A DNA stretch of 64,000 nucleotides from Thiothrix sp. (GTDB lineage: Bacteria > Pseudomonadota > Gammaproteobacteria > Thiotrichales > Thiotrichaceae): positions 62,001 through 126,000 of the forward strand of contig SSFA01000015.1 of NCBI GenBank assembly GCA_008015155.1, read 5' to 3'. The translations under genes and the position numbers were made by a program. Each line of letters begins with the position of its first letter. Within the stretch, counting starts at the first letter, position 1. The notes below the pieces were generated by a model. That model searched no databases. It worked only from the letters and a program-made list of their open reading frames with translations, and was not told where the DNA came from. This document shows positions 16,482 through 26,252 of this stretch, one piece after another.

Positions 16482-18670
16482 TTTTGCTTAGCCAACTCTA
16501 ACACAGCAGCTATTATACTTTCCTTCGAAGGTAGGGTCGCTGCATAAGCGGGGCCGGTGGCAATAAAGCTATCTTCTGCAGTGAGCCGTGCTTTGGGGAT
16601 AGTGAAGTTTTCATCCAGCCAAGTCATTAGCCCTTCAGACAGATTGCCACTGCGTCGGCATTCATCCACGACTAAAACTTTTTCTACTCCCTGCAGGGCT
16701 GCTGTTAAACTCTCTCCCGGTAAAGGCACTAACCAGCGTAAATCAATAATTCGTACTGCCAAGCCATAGGCTTCACGCAAGGCCTTTTCAGCTTGACGAC
16801 TCAGATAATAGCCATTGGCATAAGTGATAATCGCGAGTTCCCCCTCACCATACACAGCGACCTCTCCCCAAGGAAGCTGCTCATTAGGCGCTGGATAATG
16901 ACAAGCCCAAGCTTCATCTTTAGCAGTGTGTAAATCACGTTGGGTATACAGTGCAATCGGTTCAAGAAAAACCACCACGCGTTGTTCTTCCCGCGCCAAG
17001 CGCACACATTCGCGGAGCATCTTAGCAGCATCCGCGCCATTGGAAGGGCAGGCCACGAGCAAGCCCGGAATATCGCGTAACACAGCTAGCGAATTATCAT
17101 TATGAAAATGCCCACCAAAGCCGCGCTGATAGCCTAGGCCAGCAATCCGTACCACCATTGGATTGGTATATTGACCCTTAGAAAAGAATGGCAAAGTTGC
17201 GGCTTCACCACGTAGTTGATCTTCGGCATTATGCAAATAAGCTAAGAATTGAATTTCAGGGATAGGGATAAAGCCATTCTGGGCCATGCCTAGTGCTAAA
17301 CCTAGTATCGATTGCTCATCTAAAAGCGTATCCATCACCCGTTCTTTACCGAAACGCTGTTGCAGGCGCTGTGTCACTCCATACACGCCACCTTTGCGGC
17401 CAATATCTTCACCCGCCAAAACGAGTTCTGGATAACTCAACATCAGATCAGTCAATGTCCAATTAATCAGGCGGGCTAAAGTTTGTGGCTCGTGGAGGAT
17501 ACGGGCATCGCTGCCAAAACTGGTTTGACGTATTTCAGAAGACACTTGGGTTGCTAGCCTACACCTGCGCTTAGGTGGAATAAGGCTTTGCATGACTTCA
17601 GCCGCTGTTTTTAGGCGTGGCCTTTGCACAAGCATTTCCGCAGTCGCCGTACACTCTGCATCAATCGCATCATAAAGTGCTAAGACTTCTGCTGCATTGA
17701 GTATGTTTTGGTGAATCAGTAAACTGGCAGAGAAAAGAAGAGGATCTTTGGCTTCCCAAGCTTCGCACTCGGCTTGGGATAAATAAGCGGTTTGTACATC
17801 AGAACCAGCATGCCCATATAAACGCACCATCTCTAGATGCAAAAACGCGGGCTTACGAAACTTACGGACATAGTCAGCAGCTTGTTGAGCCACGTGATAA
17901 GTTTCGAGCATATTCAAGCCATTCGCATGAAAGTAGGTTAGCCCAGGCTTATGTTGGAAATTAGCGGCAATCCAGCCTTTCGGTGTGCGCACTGAAATCC
18001 CAATCCCATTATCTTCACAGACTAACAAGAGGGGCATAGGCAGGTTTTGGTAACTGCTCCAAGCAGCAGCATTAATCGCCCCTTGTGCGGTGGAATGATT
18101 GGCTGAAGCATCCCCAAACGAGCAAACAACAATGGAGTCATGCGCAAGAACTTGATGTTCAGGGGCTTGGCGACGTGCTAAATGGATCGAAAATGCCGCC
18201 CCCATTGCTTTGGGTAGATGGCTAGCAATCGTGGAGGTCTGCGGGGGAATAAATAAGCTTTTCGAACCTAAGACTTTATGTCTTCCCCCTGAAATGGGAT
18301 CTTCACTGGAAGACGCAAAGCTTAAGAGCATATCAGGAATAGGATTTTCGCCTGCTTGGCTAGCGCGCATTGCTTGAAAAGCACCATCACGATAATGCAG
18401 AAAAGCCATATCCGAAACACGCACAGCAGCAGCAACGGCTGCCATACCTTCATGCCCAGAGGAGCCAATCGTATAAAAGCCTTGGCCTGCTTTCTGCATT
18501 TTACGCGCAGTACGATCTAAATGACGGGAGATGCATTGGGCGCGAAATAGAGCGATGGCTACCTCAGTCTCTAAAACAGCTTGTGTAGCTTGCGTATCAG
18601 GTAAGTCATTATTTAAGACACGGTGGCGAAAGTTTTGGTGCACGGCTTCGGCGCGATCAGTATTTATCAT
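16478..18670 (-). CDS. Fused alpha-beta E1 component of a 2-oxoacid dehydrogenase (branched-chain type)
   Basis: This 730-residue thiamine-diphosphate enzyme joins both E1 subunits in one chain. The alpha part (about 1-345) holds the cofactor motif GDASANHS...CEDN from residue 186 and a SGHEGM segment near 71. The beta part (about 385-730) holds GEDIGRKGGVYGVT, DTLLDEQSILGLALGMA and the transketolase C-terminal domain. The order and motifs resemble branched-chain 2-oxoacid dehydrogenase, which decarboxylates 2-oxoisovalerate-type substrates and passes the acyl group to lipoyl E2. No E2 or E3 gene is adjacent, so its partner is elsewhere or unknown. GGAG precedes the ATG at 18670. Confidence 0.85.
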   Translation of the reverse strand: MINTDRAEAVHQNFRHRVLNNDLPDTQATQAVLETEVAIALFRAQCISRHLDRTARKMQKAGQGFYTIGSSGHEGMAAVAAAVRVSDMAFLHYRDGAFQAMRASQAGENPIPDMLLSFASSSEDPISGGRHKVLGSKSLFIPPQTSTIASHLPKAMGAAFSIHLARRQAPEHQVLAHDSIVVCSFGDASANHSTAQGAINAAAWSSYQNLPMPLLLVCEDNGIGISVRTPKGWIAANFQHKPGLTYFHANGLNMLETYHVAQQAADYVRKFRKPAFLHLEMVRLYGHAGSDVQTAYLSQAECEAWEAKDPLLFSASLLIHQNILNAAEVLALYDAIDAECTATAEMLVQRPRLKTAAEVMQSLIPPKRRCRLATQVSSEIRQTSFGSDARILHEPQTLARLINWTLTDLMLSYPELVLAGEDIGRKGGVYGVTQRLQQRFGKERVMDTLLDEQSILGLALGMAQNGFIPIPEIQFLAYLHNAEDQLRGEAATLPFFSKGQYTNPMVVRIAGLGYQRGFGGHFHNDNSLAVLRDIPGLLVACPSNGADAAKMLRECVRLAREEQRVVVFLEPIALYTQRDLHTAKDEAWACHYPAPNEQLPWGEVAVYGEGELAIITYANGYYLSRQAEKALREAYGLAVRIIDLRWLVPLPGESLTAALQGVEKVLVVDECRRSGNLSEGLMTWLDENFTIPKARLTAEDSFIATGPAYAATLPSKESIIAAVLELAKQN

Positions 18671-18840
18671 TAGTTATCTCCTCATTAGCTTGCGCAGTTA
18701 AGCATAGGCTTATCGGTAAAGGAAGCAGGTGTTTAAGCCAACAGCCAAAAGCTTGTTATTTGCTGCTATGCCCCCATATTGCTTAGCCTAATCCTCGTGC
18801 TTAGTTGTTCTAACACGAGTCATCTTAAGAGGTTCTTTCT

Positions 18841-19695
18841 ATGGCTATTCGTCCTATTCAGCAAGTCATCAGAGCGCAAGCTGTACGTGAGGGTGCGGGT
18901 GTGACTGTGCATCGCAGTATTGGTACTCAAGCTTTGCGCCACCTTGATCCCTTTCTCATGCTAGATCATTTCGGCAGTGATAATCCGAATGAATATATTG
19001 CAGGCTTTCCTGCTCATCCGCATCGTGGTTTTATTACTTTCACCTATATGCTAGATGGTCATATGGAGCATCAGGACAGTATGGGTAATCGCGGCGAATT
19101 AGATTCAGGCGGTGTGCAGTGGATGAAAGCGGCTAGTGGTGTGATTCATTCTGAAATGCCGCGACAAGTTGATGGCCTACTGCGTGGGTTTCAGCTATGG
19201 ATTAATTTACCAGCAGCCGAAAAAATGTCTGATCCGGCTTATCAAGAGTTTCCTTCCAGTAAAATTCCTGAAGTGGAAACAGCAGGGATAAAAGTGCGGG
19301 TCTTAGCCGGCGAGTATCAAGGCCAAGCTGGGGTGATTCGCGATCCTAATACCCAAGTCTGCTATTTAGATGTCCGCTTGGAGGCTGGTGTTGAGTTTAA
19401 TTTACCGGTGCCTGCTAGCCATAATGCCTTTTTGTATGTATTTGAAGGTGCTGCGAGTAGTCAAGGACAAGTGCTACCGCAACACAGTTTAGTTGTCTTA
19501 GGCGCAGGGGATACAGTACAGGTAACGGCGAGTCAGCAAGGTAGCCGTTTTATTTTAGTAGCTGGCAAACCGTTGAATGAGCCAATTATTCAATACGGAC
19601 CTTTTGTGATGAATACTCGAGAAGAAATTGGCCAAGCGATGGCTGATTATCAGGCTAATCGTTTGGTGAGAAAGAAAGCTGCTTTCAATGATTAA
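18841..19695 (+). CDS. Pirin-family protein
   Basis: This bicupin of 284 residues has the pirin N-terminal metal site: HPHRGFITFTYMLDGHMEHQDSMGN (about 60-84) and HSEMP (about 100), supplying the three His and one Glu seen in pirins. A pirin C-terminal cupin follows (about 165-265). Bacterial pirins act as quercetinases or as partners of metabolic enzymes; the role here is open. Divergent to it lies the fused E1 dehydrogenase. A pirin in Serratia was reported to bind pyruvate dehydrogenase E1, so the neighbourhood is suggestive but unproven. GAGG lies before ATG 18841. Confidence 0.85.
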   Translation: MAIRPIQQVIRAQAVREGAGVTVHRSIGTQALRHLDPFLMLDHFGSDNPNEYIAGFPAHPHRGFITFTYMLDGHMEHQDSMGNRGELDSGGVQWMKAASGVIHSEMPRQVDGLLRGFQLWINLPAAEKMSDPAYQEFPSSKIPEVETAGIKVRVLAGEYQGQAGVIRDPNTQVCYLDVRLEAGVEFNLPVPASHNAFLYVFEGAASSQGQVLPQHSLVVLGAGDTVQVTASQQGSRFILVAGKPLNEPIIQYGPFVMNTREEIGQAMADYQANRLVRKKAAFND

Positions 19696-19738
19696 CTATT
19701 CAAACCATTATTTTTCTGCAATTTTTTAAGCAATAAAA

Positions 19739-19766
19739 TTGATTATTTTAAAAGATGGTCTATATA
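19739..19766 (+). promoter_or_regulatory. Probable sigma70-type promoter of the lipoprotein gene
   Basis: TTGATT at 19739 and TATATA at 19761 are 16 bases apart, within an AT-rich gap that ends about 55 bases before the ATG at 19820. Recognised by eye only. Confidence 0.4.
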
Positions 19767-19819
19767 AAAATAGGTATCTCTTTCGTTATCTGTTTTTATC
19801 TAACCATTCGGGGTGTGTT

Positions 19820-20242
19820 ATGACTACTCAATCAGTAGGATTAAAGAAGTTTTTTATCATAGGTACTTTATTGAGCTGCACAGTATTAGGAGTTTCTGGT
19901 TGTTCTAGTATGACCCATGAACAGTCTAAAGAAAAAGCAGTTGGTTCAATGATTCAAGAAACCTCCCCTGCAGATCGTGCGGCGGTTCTGACTGATTTAA
20001 TGACTACTACCTTAAATCTGAACGAATCACAAAGTACTCAAGTTGCTGCATTGAATCTGGATTATTCTAATCGTTTCAATGTGTTAATGAATTCAACTAA
20101 CCCAAAGATCGATAAAAAAACTGAGTTTACTCGCCTATCCGCTGAGAAAGAATCTAAGCTAAAAGCTATGTTAACTGATTCTCAATGGCAGGCTTATGAA
20201 GCACAGAAAGCGGAATTATTAGATACCTATCGTATTATGTAA
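19820..20242 (+). CDS. Small lipoprotein, unknown function
   Basis: A 140-residue protein with a type II signal peptide: charged start, hydrophobic FFIIGTLLSCTVLG, and lipobox VSGC with the lipidated Cys near residue 28. The mature part is helical and polar (TLNLNESQSTQVAALNLDYSNRFNVL; EKESKLKAMLTDSQWQAYEAQKAELL). It resembles the periplasmic LTXXQ/Spy-like helical style, in which a motif such as LTDSQWQAY recurs, but this is only a resemblance. The ATG at 19820 is chosen because the signal peptide begins there; a longer version would add 27 residues before it. A promoter and a strong terminator bracket the gene. Confidence 0.75.
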   Translation: MTTQSVGLKKFFIIGTLLSCTVLGVSGCSSMTHEQSKEKAVGSMIQETSPADRAAVLTDLMTTTLNLNESQSTQVAALNLDYSNRFNVLMNSTNPKIDKKTEFTRLSAEKESKLKAMLTDSQWQAYEAQKAELLDTYRIM

Positions 20243-20261
20243 TACGGTTAAAACAATAAAT

Positions 20262-20288
20262 AAAAAGGTGCTTTCAAAGCACCTTTTT
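20262..20288. terminator. Rho-independent terminator shared by convergent genes
   Basis: AAAAAGGTGCTT and AAGCACCTTTTT form a 12-bp stem with a 3-base loop, giving T-runs on both strands. It ends the lipoprotein gene (+) and the indolepyruvate oxidoreductase gene (-). Confidence 0.88.
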
Positions 20289-20307
20289 ATTTTGCTGCAC
20301 GGATTTA

Positions 20308-23300
20308 TTAACTCACTTGGCTAGTTAATTTGGAGTTAGTTGATTGCTGCTTTACTTTAGCTAAGGCCTTAGTCTTAATATAACCAAAGCCTTTAATCTG
20401 GCTAAATGAGTCTAATTGAGCTTGAGCCGAACTTAAGTTTTCTGCTGTTAGGCTTTTGGCTAACTGAGCAATTATGGCTTGATATTCTTTAATCAAAGCA
20501 CGCTCTTGCTTACGTTCCTCACTATAGCCAAACACATCTAAAACGCTACCACGTAAGCCTTTTAAGCGCGCTAAATAGGGCATGAGTTTAAACATCCAAG
20601 CCCCATATTCGCTTTTAATCGGTTTGCCTTGGCTGTCGTGTTTAGTTAAAAGTGGAGGTGCTAGATTGAGTTTAATCGCGTAGTCCTTACCCGGTTCACC
20701 CTCAAAGTTTTGGTGTAACTGCTCCATAAATTCGGGCTTGGAATAGAGACGGGCGACTTCATATTCATCCTTATAAGCCATTAAGCGCGCGAGATTTCGC
20801 GCTGCAATCCGTGTTAAGGGTAAGGATGAGTCCATGCCCAATTGCAGCTCAGCTTGACGTAAAGGTTCTAAAGTTTGCTCATAACGTTTAGCGTAATTGG
20901 CATTTTGGTAATCGCTCAGCCATTGTTTATTAAAGCTTAAGATGCTCTCTAAATCAGCTTCCAGCTTGGGCGCTAAGGGTTGAGCTTTGAGAAACGTTTG
21001 GGCATTGCCTAAAGCCGCAAAATGACAACCCCATAAAAACGCGGCTTTGTTTTTCTCAACTTGTGTGCCATTGAGTTCCACCGCTTGCATTAGGCTTGCT
21101 CGTTCTAGCGGTATCCAGCCCTTTTGCCATGCAAAGCCCAAAATCATCATATTGGCAAATAGGGTATCACCTAAGAGTTTCAAGGCTAAGTCATTAGCAT
21201 TTAAAAATTCGCAGTTGCTACCGATACTATTTTGCAAATCATAAGCAATCGATTGCCCCGGAAACATCCAGCTGCGATTGGTAATAAATTCAGCGGTAGG
21301 AGTTTCGCTGGTATTCACAATCGCTTGGGTTTGCCCATTTAAGGTCATCGATAAAGCCTCTTGTGAGGCGGACACAATCGCATCACAACCCAAGAGTACA
21401 TCCGCTTCACCCGTTGCGATTTTGCTGGCATTGAGTTGGCTAGGCTGCTTAGCAATTTGTACATGCGAGAGCACTGCACCACCTTTTTGTGCGAGCCCTG
21501 CCATATCGAGTACAGTGACACCTTTATGCTCTAAATGCGCTGCCATGCCCAATAATGCGCCAATGGTGACAATGCCGGTTCCACCCACACCCGTAATTAA
21601 AATCCGATGAGGTGTGTCTAAAGTAGGTAACACCGGGGGCGGTAAATCTTCATGGCTAGGTTGCTCGATCTTAGCTGGCTCAGGTTTGCGTAAAGTCGCA
21701 CCTTCTAAGGTCACAAAGCTGGGGCAAAAGCCTTTCACACAGGAAAAATCTTGGTTACAAGTCGATTGGTTGATTTGGCGTTTAGTGCCTTTCGGAGTCT
21801 CGACTGGCTCAATCGATAAGCAGTTGGAGGTTTTCGAGCAGTCACCGCAACCTTCACACACTTCAGTATTAATAAAAGTACGCTTTTTGAGTTGCGGTAG
21901 GCTGCCACGTTTACGACGGCGGCGCTTTTCGGTGGCACACATTTGCTCGTACACCAGAATCGTAGTACCTTCGGTATCACGTAAGCGTTTTTGTACCGCA
22001 TCTAATTCGTCCCGATGCACTATCTCAATGGATGCGGGTAAGCGATTTTCGGCAATTTGATATTTTTCAGGATCGTCGGTCACAACGATGGTTTTGGCAA
22101 CGCCTTCGGCTTCTACTTGATTGACCAGCATAGGCAAAGTCAACGTACCATCAAGCGGTTGTCCACCAGTCATGGCAACCGCATCATTAAACAGAATTTT
22201 ATAAGTAATATTGGCTTTAGCAGCAACAGCGGCGCGGATAGCTAATAAGCCAGAATGGAAGTAAGTGCCATCACCTAGATTAGCGAAAACATGTTTATCT
22301 TTAGTGAAGTGCATCTGTCCAATCCAAGCGACTCCTTCCCCCCCCATTTGACTAAAAGTATCAGTATTACGATCCATCCAAATAGTCATATAATGGCAAC
22401 CAATTCCCGCCATTGCACGCGAACCTTCCGGCACCCGAGTCGAAGTATTGTGTGGGCAACCGGAGCAGAACCAAGGCTTGCGTTCTGCGGTTACACGTGG
22501 GCGGGCGGTTTCACGCTCTTTGGCTTCGATAATACCAATGCGTTCATTGACGTGATTGCGAATATCCTCTGGCAATTCCATCGTCACCAAGCGTTTCGCA
22601 ATCGCTTTAGCCACAATCGCGGGATTGAGTTCAGACATGGCAGGCAAGAGCCAATCACTACGTGGTACTGACCATTCGCCACCAGCGTGATCACGGTCAG
22701 CAAATTTACCATACACATGGGGACGCACGTCTTCGCGCCAGTTGTAGAGTTCTTCTTTTAAGGCATATTCAAGGATTTGGCGCTTTTCTTCTACTACCAG
22801 AATTTCGTCCAAACCTTCCGCAAAATGGCGGGCATCGTGGGCATTTAACGGCCAGACACAGCCCACTTTCATGACCCGCAAACCAATACGGCGACAGGCA
22901 TCGGTATCTAGACCTAAGTCATTTAAGGCTTGGCGCACATCTTGATAAGCTTTACCGCCGGTGATAATGCCAAAGCGTGCTTTGGGCGAGTCGATGACCA
23001 CACGGTTGAGATTATTAGCACGCACATAAGCTAAAGCGGCATACCATTTATAATCCATCACCCGCGCTTCTTGCACTAAGGGTGGATCAGGCCAGCGAAT
23101 ATTCAGGCCACTTTCTGGCATTTGGAAGTCTGCATCACTGGGTAAAATAATGCGTACACGGTCAGGATCAAGCTCGACGGAAGACGAGGTTTCAATCACT
23201 TGGGTAACGCACTTTAAGCCGGTCCACAGGCCTGAATAGCGGCTCATGGCCCAACCATGTAAACCAAAATCGAGGATTTCTTGTACATCCGCCGGATATA

Positions 23301-23820
23301 AAACTGGAATACCTGCAGCCGCGAGTAAGTGTTCAGATTGGTGAGCAATCGAGGAGGATTTGGCAGCATGATCATCACCGACGACCATGAGTACCCCGCC
23401 ATGCTTGGAAGTACCTGCATAGTTAGCATGTTTTAAAGCATCAGTGGAGCGATCCGCACCTGGACCTTTGCCATACCACATCCCAAATACGCCATCGAAT
23501 TTGGCATTGGGATAGAGATTGAGTTGCTGTGAACCCCAGACAGCGGTAGCAGCTAAATCTTCATTTAAGCCGGGTTGAAAGACAATATCGTGTTCAGTGA
23601 GGTGCTTGCGAGCTTGCCAGAGTTGCTGATCGAAGCCAGCTAAAGGAGAACCGCGATAACCAGAAATAAATCCCCCAGTATTTAAGCCATTGCGGCGGTC
23701 ATTGACCTTTTGCAACATGGGCAAGCGCACCAAGGCTTGTTGTCCACTCATATAGGCGCGACCTTGTTGCAGGGTGTATTTGTCGTCTAGGACTAGATTA
23801 CTGGGTAATTTGGCGGTCAT
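20308..23820 (-). CDS. Indolepyruvate ferredoxin oxidoreductase, fused single-chain form
   Basis: This 1170-residue enzyme oxidatively decarboxylates aryl-pyruvates, and probably other 2-oxoacids, to acyl-CoA using thiamine diphosphate and iron-sulfur clusters. The order is: an alpha-type pyrimidine domain (GYRGSPLAGFDQQLW near 54), a TPP-binding domain (GIGCHYMTIWMD, GDGTYFHSG, FNDAVAMTGGQ, about 470-565), a cysteine cluster region (CEGCGDCSKTSNCL, about 657, and CNQDFSCVKGFC, about 690), then the gamma domain (GVGGTGIVTIG, about 743). A C-terminal helical domain follows. Unlike archaeal IorAB, all parts are on one chain, as in many Proteobacteria. It likely serves degradation of aromatic or branched amino acids. 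Confidence 0.9.
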   Translation of the reverse strand: MTAKLPSNLVLDDKYTLQQGRAYMSGQQALVRLPMLQKVNDRRNGLNTGGFISGYRGSPLAGFDQQLWQARKHLTEHDIVFQPGLNEDLAATAVWGSQQLNLYPNAKFDGVFGMWYGKGPGADRSTDALKHANYAGTSKHGGVLMVVGDDHAAKSSSIAHQSEHLLAAAGIPVLYPADVQEILDFGLHGWAMSRYSGLWTGLKCVTQVIETSSSVELDPDRVRIILPSDADFQMPESGLNIRWPDPPLVQEARVMDYKWYAALAYVRANNLNRVVIDSPKARFGIITGGKAYQDVRQALNDLGLDTDACRRIGLRVMKVGCVWPLNAHDARHFAEGLDEILVVEEKRQILEYALKEELYNWREDVRPHVYGKFADRDHAGGEWSVPRSDWLLPAMSELNPAIVAKAIAKRLVTMELPEDIRNHVNERIGIIEAKERETARPRVTAERKPWFCSGCPHNTSTRVPEGSRAMAGIGCHYMTIWMDRNTDTFSQMGGEGVAWIGQMHFTKDKHVFANLGDGTYFHSGLLAIRAAVAAKANITYKILFNDAVAMTGGQPLDGTLTLPMLVNQVEAEGVAKTIVVTDDPEKYQIAENRLPASIEIVHRDELDAVQKRLRDTEGTTILVYEQMCATEKRRRRKRGSLPQLKKRTFINTEVCEGCGDCSKTSNCLSIEPVETPKGTKRQINQSTCNQDFSCVKGFCPSFVTLEGATLRKPEPAKIEQPSHEDLPPPVLPTLDTPHRILITGVGGTGIVTIGALLGMAAHLEHKGVTVLDMAGLAQKGGAVLSHVQIAKQPSQLNASKIATGEADVLLGCDAIVSASQEALSMTLNGQTQAIVNTSETPTAEFITNRSWMFPGQSIAYDLQNSIGSNCEFLNANDLALKLLGDTLFANMMILGFAWQKGWIPLERASLMQAVELNGTQVEKNKAAFLWGCHFAALGNAQTFLKAQPLAPKLEADLESILSFNKQWLSDYQNANYAKRYEQTLEPLRQAELQLGMDSSLPLTRIAARNLARLMAYKDEYEVARLYSKPEFMEQLHQNFEGEPGKDYAIKLNLAPPLLTKHDSQGKPIKSEYGAWMFKLMPYLARLKGLRGSVLDVFGYSEERKQERALIKEYQAIIAQLAKSLTAENLSSAQAQLDSFSQIKGFGYIKTKALAKVKQQSTNSKLTSQVS

Positions 23821-24081
23821 GGGGTGCTCCTCAGCTCTTTTCTTTATATAACTTGTATGCTAGGAAATTCTGCTTATATCGTAAAATTATTTAAAATAAC
23901 TTTAGATATGCGTTTTTTAAATATCAGTAGCCTGCTAAAAATGAGATTTAGTTAAGAGCTAAGCCTTACTAATCAGCTATAAATTAGCTAATAAGCAAAA
24001 ACTTGCTACATTGATCGCGAGTTTGCCTTGAGCCTACGACAACTTCATGTTTGCACTTACTTGAGAAGGACTGAGAGTGAA

Positions 24082-25266
24082 ATGCCTAATTCTAATCTAC
24101 CCAATTTACAAGAGGATCTAGTCGTCCAAATGACTGGCATTAGAGGATTGCAAATTCCTCTATGGGGCTTATTTATTATGGCAGTGCTCGGTGTGCTGTA
24201 TTTCGCCAAGGCTGTCTTTGTGCCAATTTTTCTAGCCGTGGTGTTTTCTTTTGTTTTAATGATTCCGGTCAAACTACTGGAAAGATTACGAATTCCCCAG
24301 GCTTTTGGAGCTTTGATTGTCCTCGTCATGACTTTAAGCGCTTTGAGCGTTTTAGCCTATTACATGTATGATCCAGTGAAGGTATGGGTAGAGCGTTTTC
24401 CCACTGAAATTCAAAAGATTGAATCTAAAGTGGCCGATTTACGTTCGTCTTTTAATGATGTACAAAAAACTACCGCGCAAATTGACCAGAAAATAACCGA
24501 TTTGACAGGCTCTTCCACCCAAGATTCGGGCACTCAAGAAGTGGTAGTGAAGTCAGGTAGTCGTCTTTATACTTTAATGGATAATACCCAAGCCTTTATC
24601 GTAGGCTTCATGTCTTTTCTCTTATTGCTCTATTTCTTAATGGCTTTTGGCGAGTCGATGATTAAGAACCTGATGATGACTTGGAAGGATCGCGCTCACC
24701 GTATCACTTTCTTAAGAATCACGCAGGAGTCACAGTATCAAATTAGCTATTATTTATTGCTGATCACTATTATTAATATTGGTTTAGGGGTTGTCACTGC
24801 TTTAGGTATGTGGATGATTGGTATGCCCACGCCCTTACTCTGGGGATTCTCGGCGACGATTCTGAATTACATCCCCTATATTGGCCCGCTGATTAACATG
24901 ATCTTAGTGACCTTCGTCGGCTTAGTGACCTTTGATAATTTATCCACTGCGATGTTGCCAGCTTTAATTATTCTGGTGCTGAATATTATTGAGGGTCAAA
25001 TGGTGCAGCCTTTATTTGTAGGCAAAATGTTCACTATTAACCCCGTATTTGTGTTTATTTCAGTAGCCTTCTGGGGCTGGCTCTGGGGTGTTGCTGGTAT
25101 GTTTATGGCGGTCCCGTTGCTAATGATTATAAATATCTTTGTCCTGAAAATGCGTGAGTTAGCAGCGGCGGCTGAAGCCTCGAAAGTGGCTGCAGTAGCG
25201 GCTGCCGTTGAAGCGGCAGCAGCAGAAGAGGCGGCTAAGGATGAGGTGAAAATCATTCTTCAGTGA
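24082..25266 (+). CDS. AI-2E family transporter (PerM/YdiK-like)
   Basis: This integral membrane protein of about 394 residues has some eight hydrophobic segments in the usual pattern: two near the start (LWGLFIMAVLGVLYFAKAVFVPIFLAVVFSFVLM), a polar central domain (about 110-165), then a C-terminal block with the family motifs GMPTPLLWGFSATILNYIPYIGPLI and EGQMVQPLFVGKM. Family members include an autoinducer-2 exporter and sodium/proton antiporters; the substrate cannot be told. The tail is Ala/Glu-rich. ATG 24082 is chosen; an upstream TTG at 24028 would add 18 residues. The LysR gene begins 4 bases after its stop. Confidence 0.85.
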   Translation: MPNSNLPNLQEDLVVQMTGIRGLQIPLWGLFIMAVLGVLYFAKAVFVPIFLAVVFSFVLMIPVKLLERLRIPQAFGALIVLVMTLSALSVLAYYMYDPVKVWVERFPTEIQKIESKVADLRSSFNDVQKTTAQIDQKITDLTGSSTQDSGTQEVVVKSGSRLYTLMDNTQAFIVGFMSFLLLLYFLMAFGESMIKNLMMTWKDRAHRITFLRITQESQYQISYYLLLITIINIGLGVVTALGMWMIGMPTPLLWGFSATILNYIPYIGPLINMILVTFVGLVTFDNLSTAMLPALIILVLNIIEGQMVQPLFVGKMFTINPVFVFISVAFWGWLWGVAGMFMAVPLLMIINIFVLKMRELAAAAEASKVAAVAAAVEAAAAEEAAKDEVKIILQ

Positions 25267-25270
25267 AGTC

Positions 25271-26176
25271 ATGAGTAAGGATATTAGTCTGCGTCAATTG
25301 AAGTATTTTATAGCTGCCGCTGAAACTGGGCAGCTTTCAATGGCAGCTAAGCAAGTGCATGTTGCCCAATCGACGGTGACTAATGCGATTTTGCATTTAG
25401 AAGATTCCATGGGGGTGAAGTTATTTGAACGTCACCCCCAAGGCGTCAATCTCACCGCAGAAGGTTATAACTTTTATCACCGTGCTAAACAGATTCAAGA
25501 AAATTTGGAGCTTGCGCTTAGTGAGCCACATTTCCAACGCCATCATTTAACCGGCGCGGTGCGTATGGGAGCATCTTATGCTTTGCTCGGTTATTTTTTG
25601 CCGCCTTTACTCGCGCGTTTCCGCCAACACTATCCTGATATAGATCTTGATCTTCATGATATGGAGCGCCCTGAAATTGAGGCTGCAGTATTGGCGGGAG
25701 ACTTGGAGTTAGGTTTGGTGTTAATTTCTAATACCCAGCATCGTGAGCGTTTTAATCATCATGTCCTGTTGCGCTCACGTCGCCAGTTATGGGCTTCGGC
25801 GAATCACCCCTTGCTCACCCAGCCTTTTGCCTCCTTAGCCGATGTAGCACAGTATCCGTATATTCAACTCACTATGGATGAAGGCGAATCTGCTACCCAG
25901 CGCTATTGGCAATCACAAGGTTTACAACCAAGTATTGCCTTTCGTACCAAATCAATGGAAGCCGTTCGTGGTCTAGTAGCACATGGGTTTGGTGTGACTA
26001 TTCTTGCCGACATGGTGTATAGGCCTTGGTCTTTAGAGGGTGGAAAAATCGAAACTCTGCCTATCTTAGGCGTAGTGCCCCATCTGGAAAGCGGTATGCT
26101 TTGGCAAAAAGGCATAGAACTCAGCAAGCCTGCCGAAGCCATGCGCCAATTTTTGATTCATAGTTGTGGAAGTTGA
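25271..26176 (+). CDS. LysR-family transcriptional regulator
   Basis: An N-terminal winged helix-turn-helix (LRQLKYFIAAAETGQLSMAAKQVHVAQSTVTNAILHLEDSMGVKLFERHPQG, about residues 6-58) is followed by a two-lobed effector-binding domain. The 301 residues are normal. It starts 4 bases after the AI-2E transporter gene on the same strand, so it is probably cotranscribed with it. LysR proteins usually regulate a divergent gene; that pattern is absent here, so its target is unknown. Confidence 0.92.
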   Translation: MSKDISLRQLKYFIAAAETGQLSMAAKQVHVAQSTVTNAILHLEDSMGVKLFERHPQGVNLTAEGYNFYHRAKQIQENLELALSEPHFQRHHLTGAVRMGASYALLGYFLPPLLARFRQHYPDIDLDLHDMERPEIEAAVLAGDLELGLVLISNTQHRERFNHHVLLRSRRQLWASANHPLLTQPFASLADVAQYPYIQLTMDEGESATQRYWQSQGLQPSIAFRTKSMEAVRGLVAHGFGVTILADMVYRPWSLEGGKIETLPILGVVPHLESGMLWQKGIELSKPAEAMRQFLIHSCGS

Positions 26177-26252
26177 CTGCTAGAAAGCGCTTGCCCACTG
26201 TGTATTTTCCCTGATAATGCATCCCATCCCTTCAATTCAAATAAGAGACCCC

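Noticed and set aside
21047..22874. Several forward open frames inside the indolepyruvate oxidoreductase gene
   Set aside because: They are antisense shadows of a gene with complete motifs on the reverse strand.
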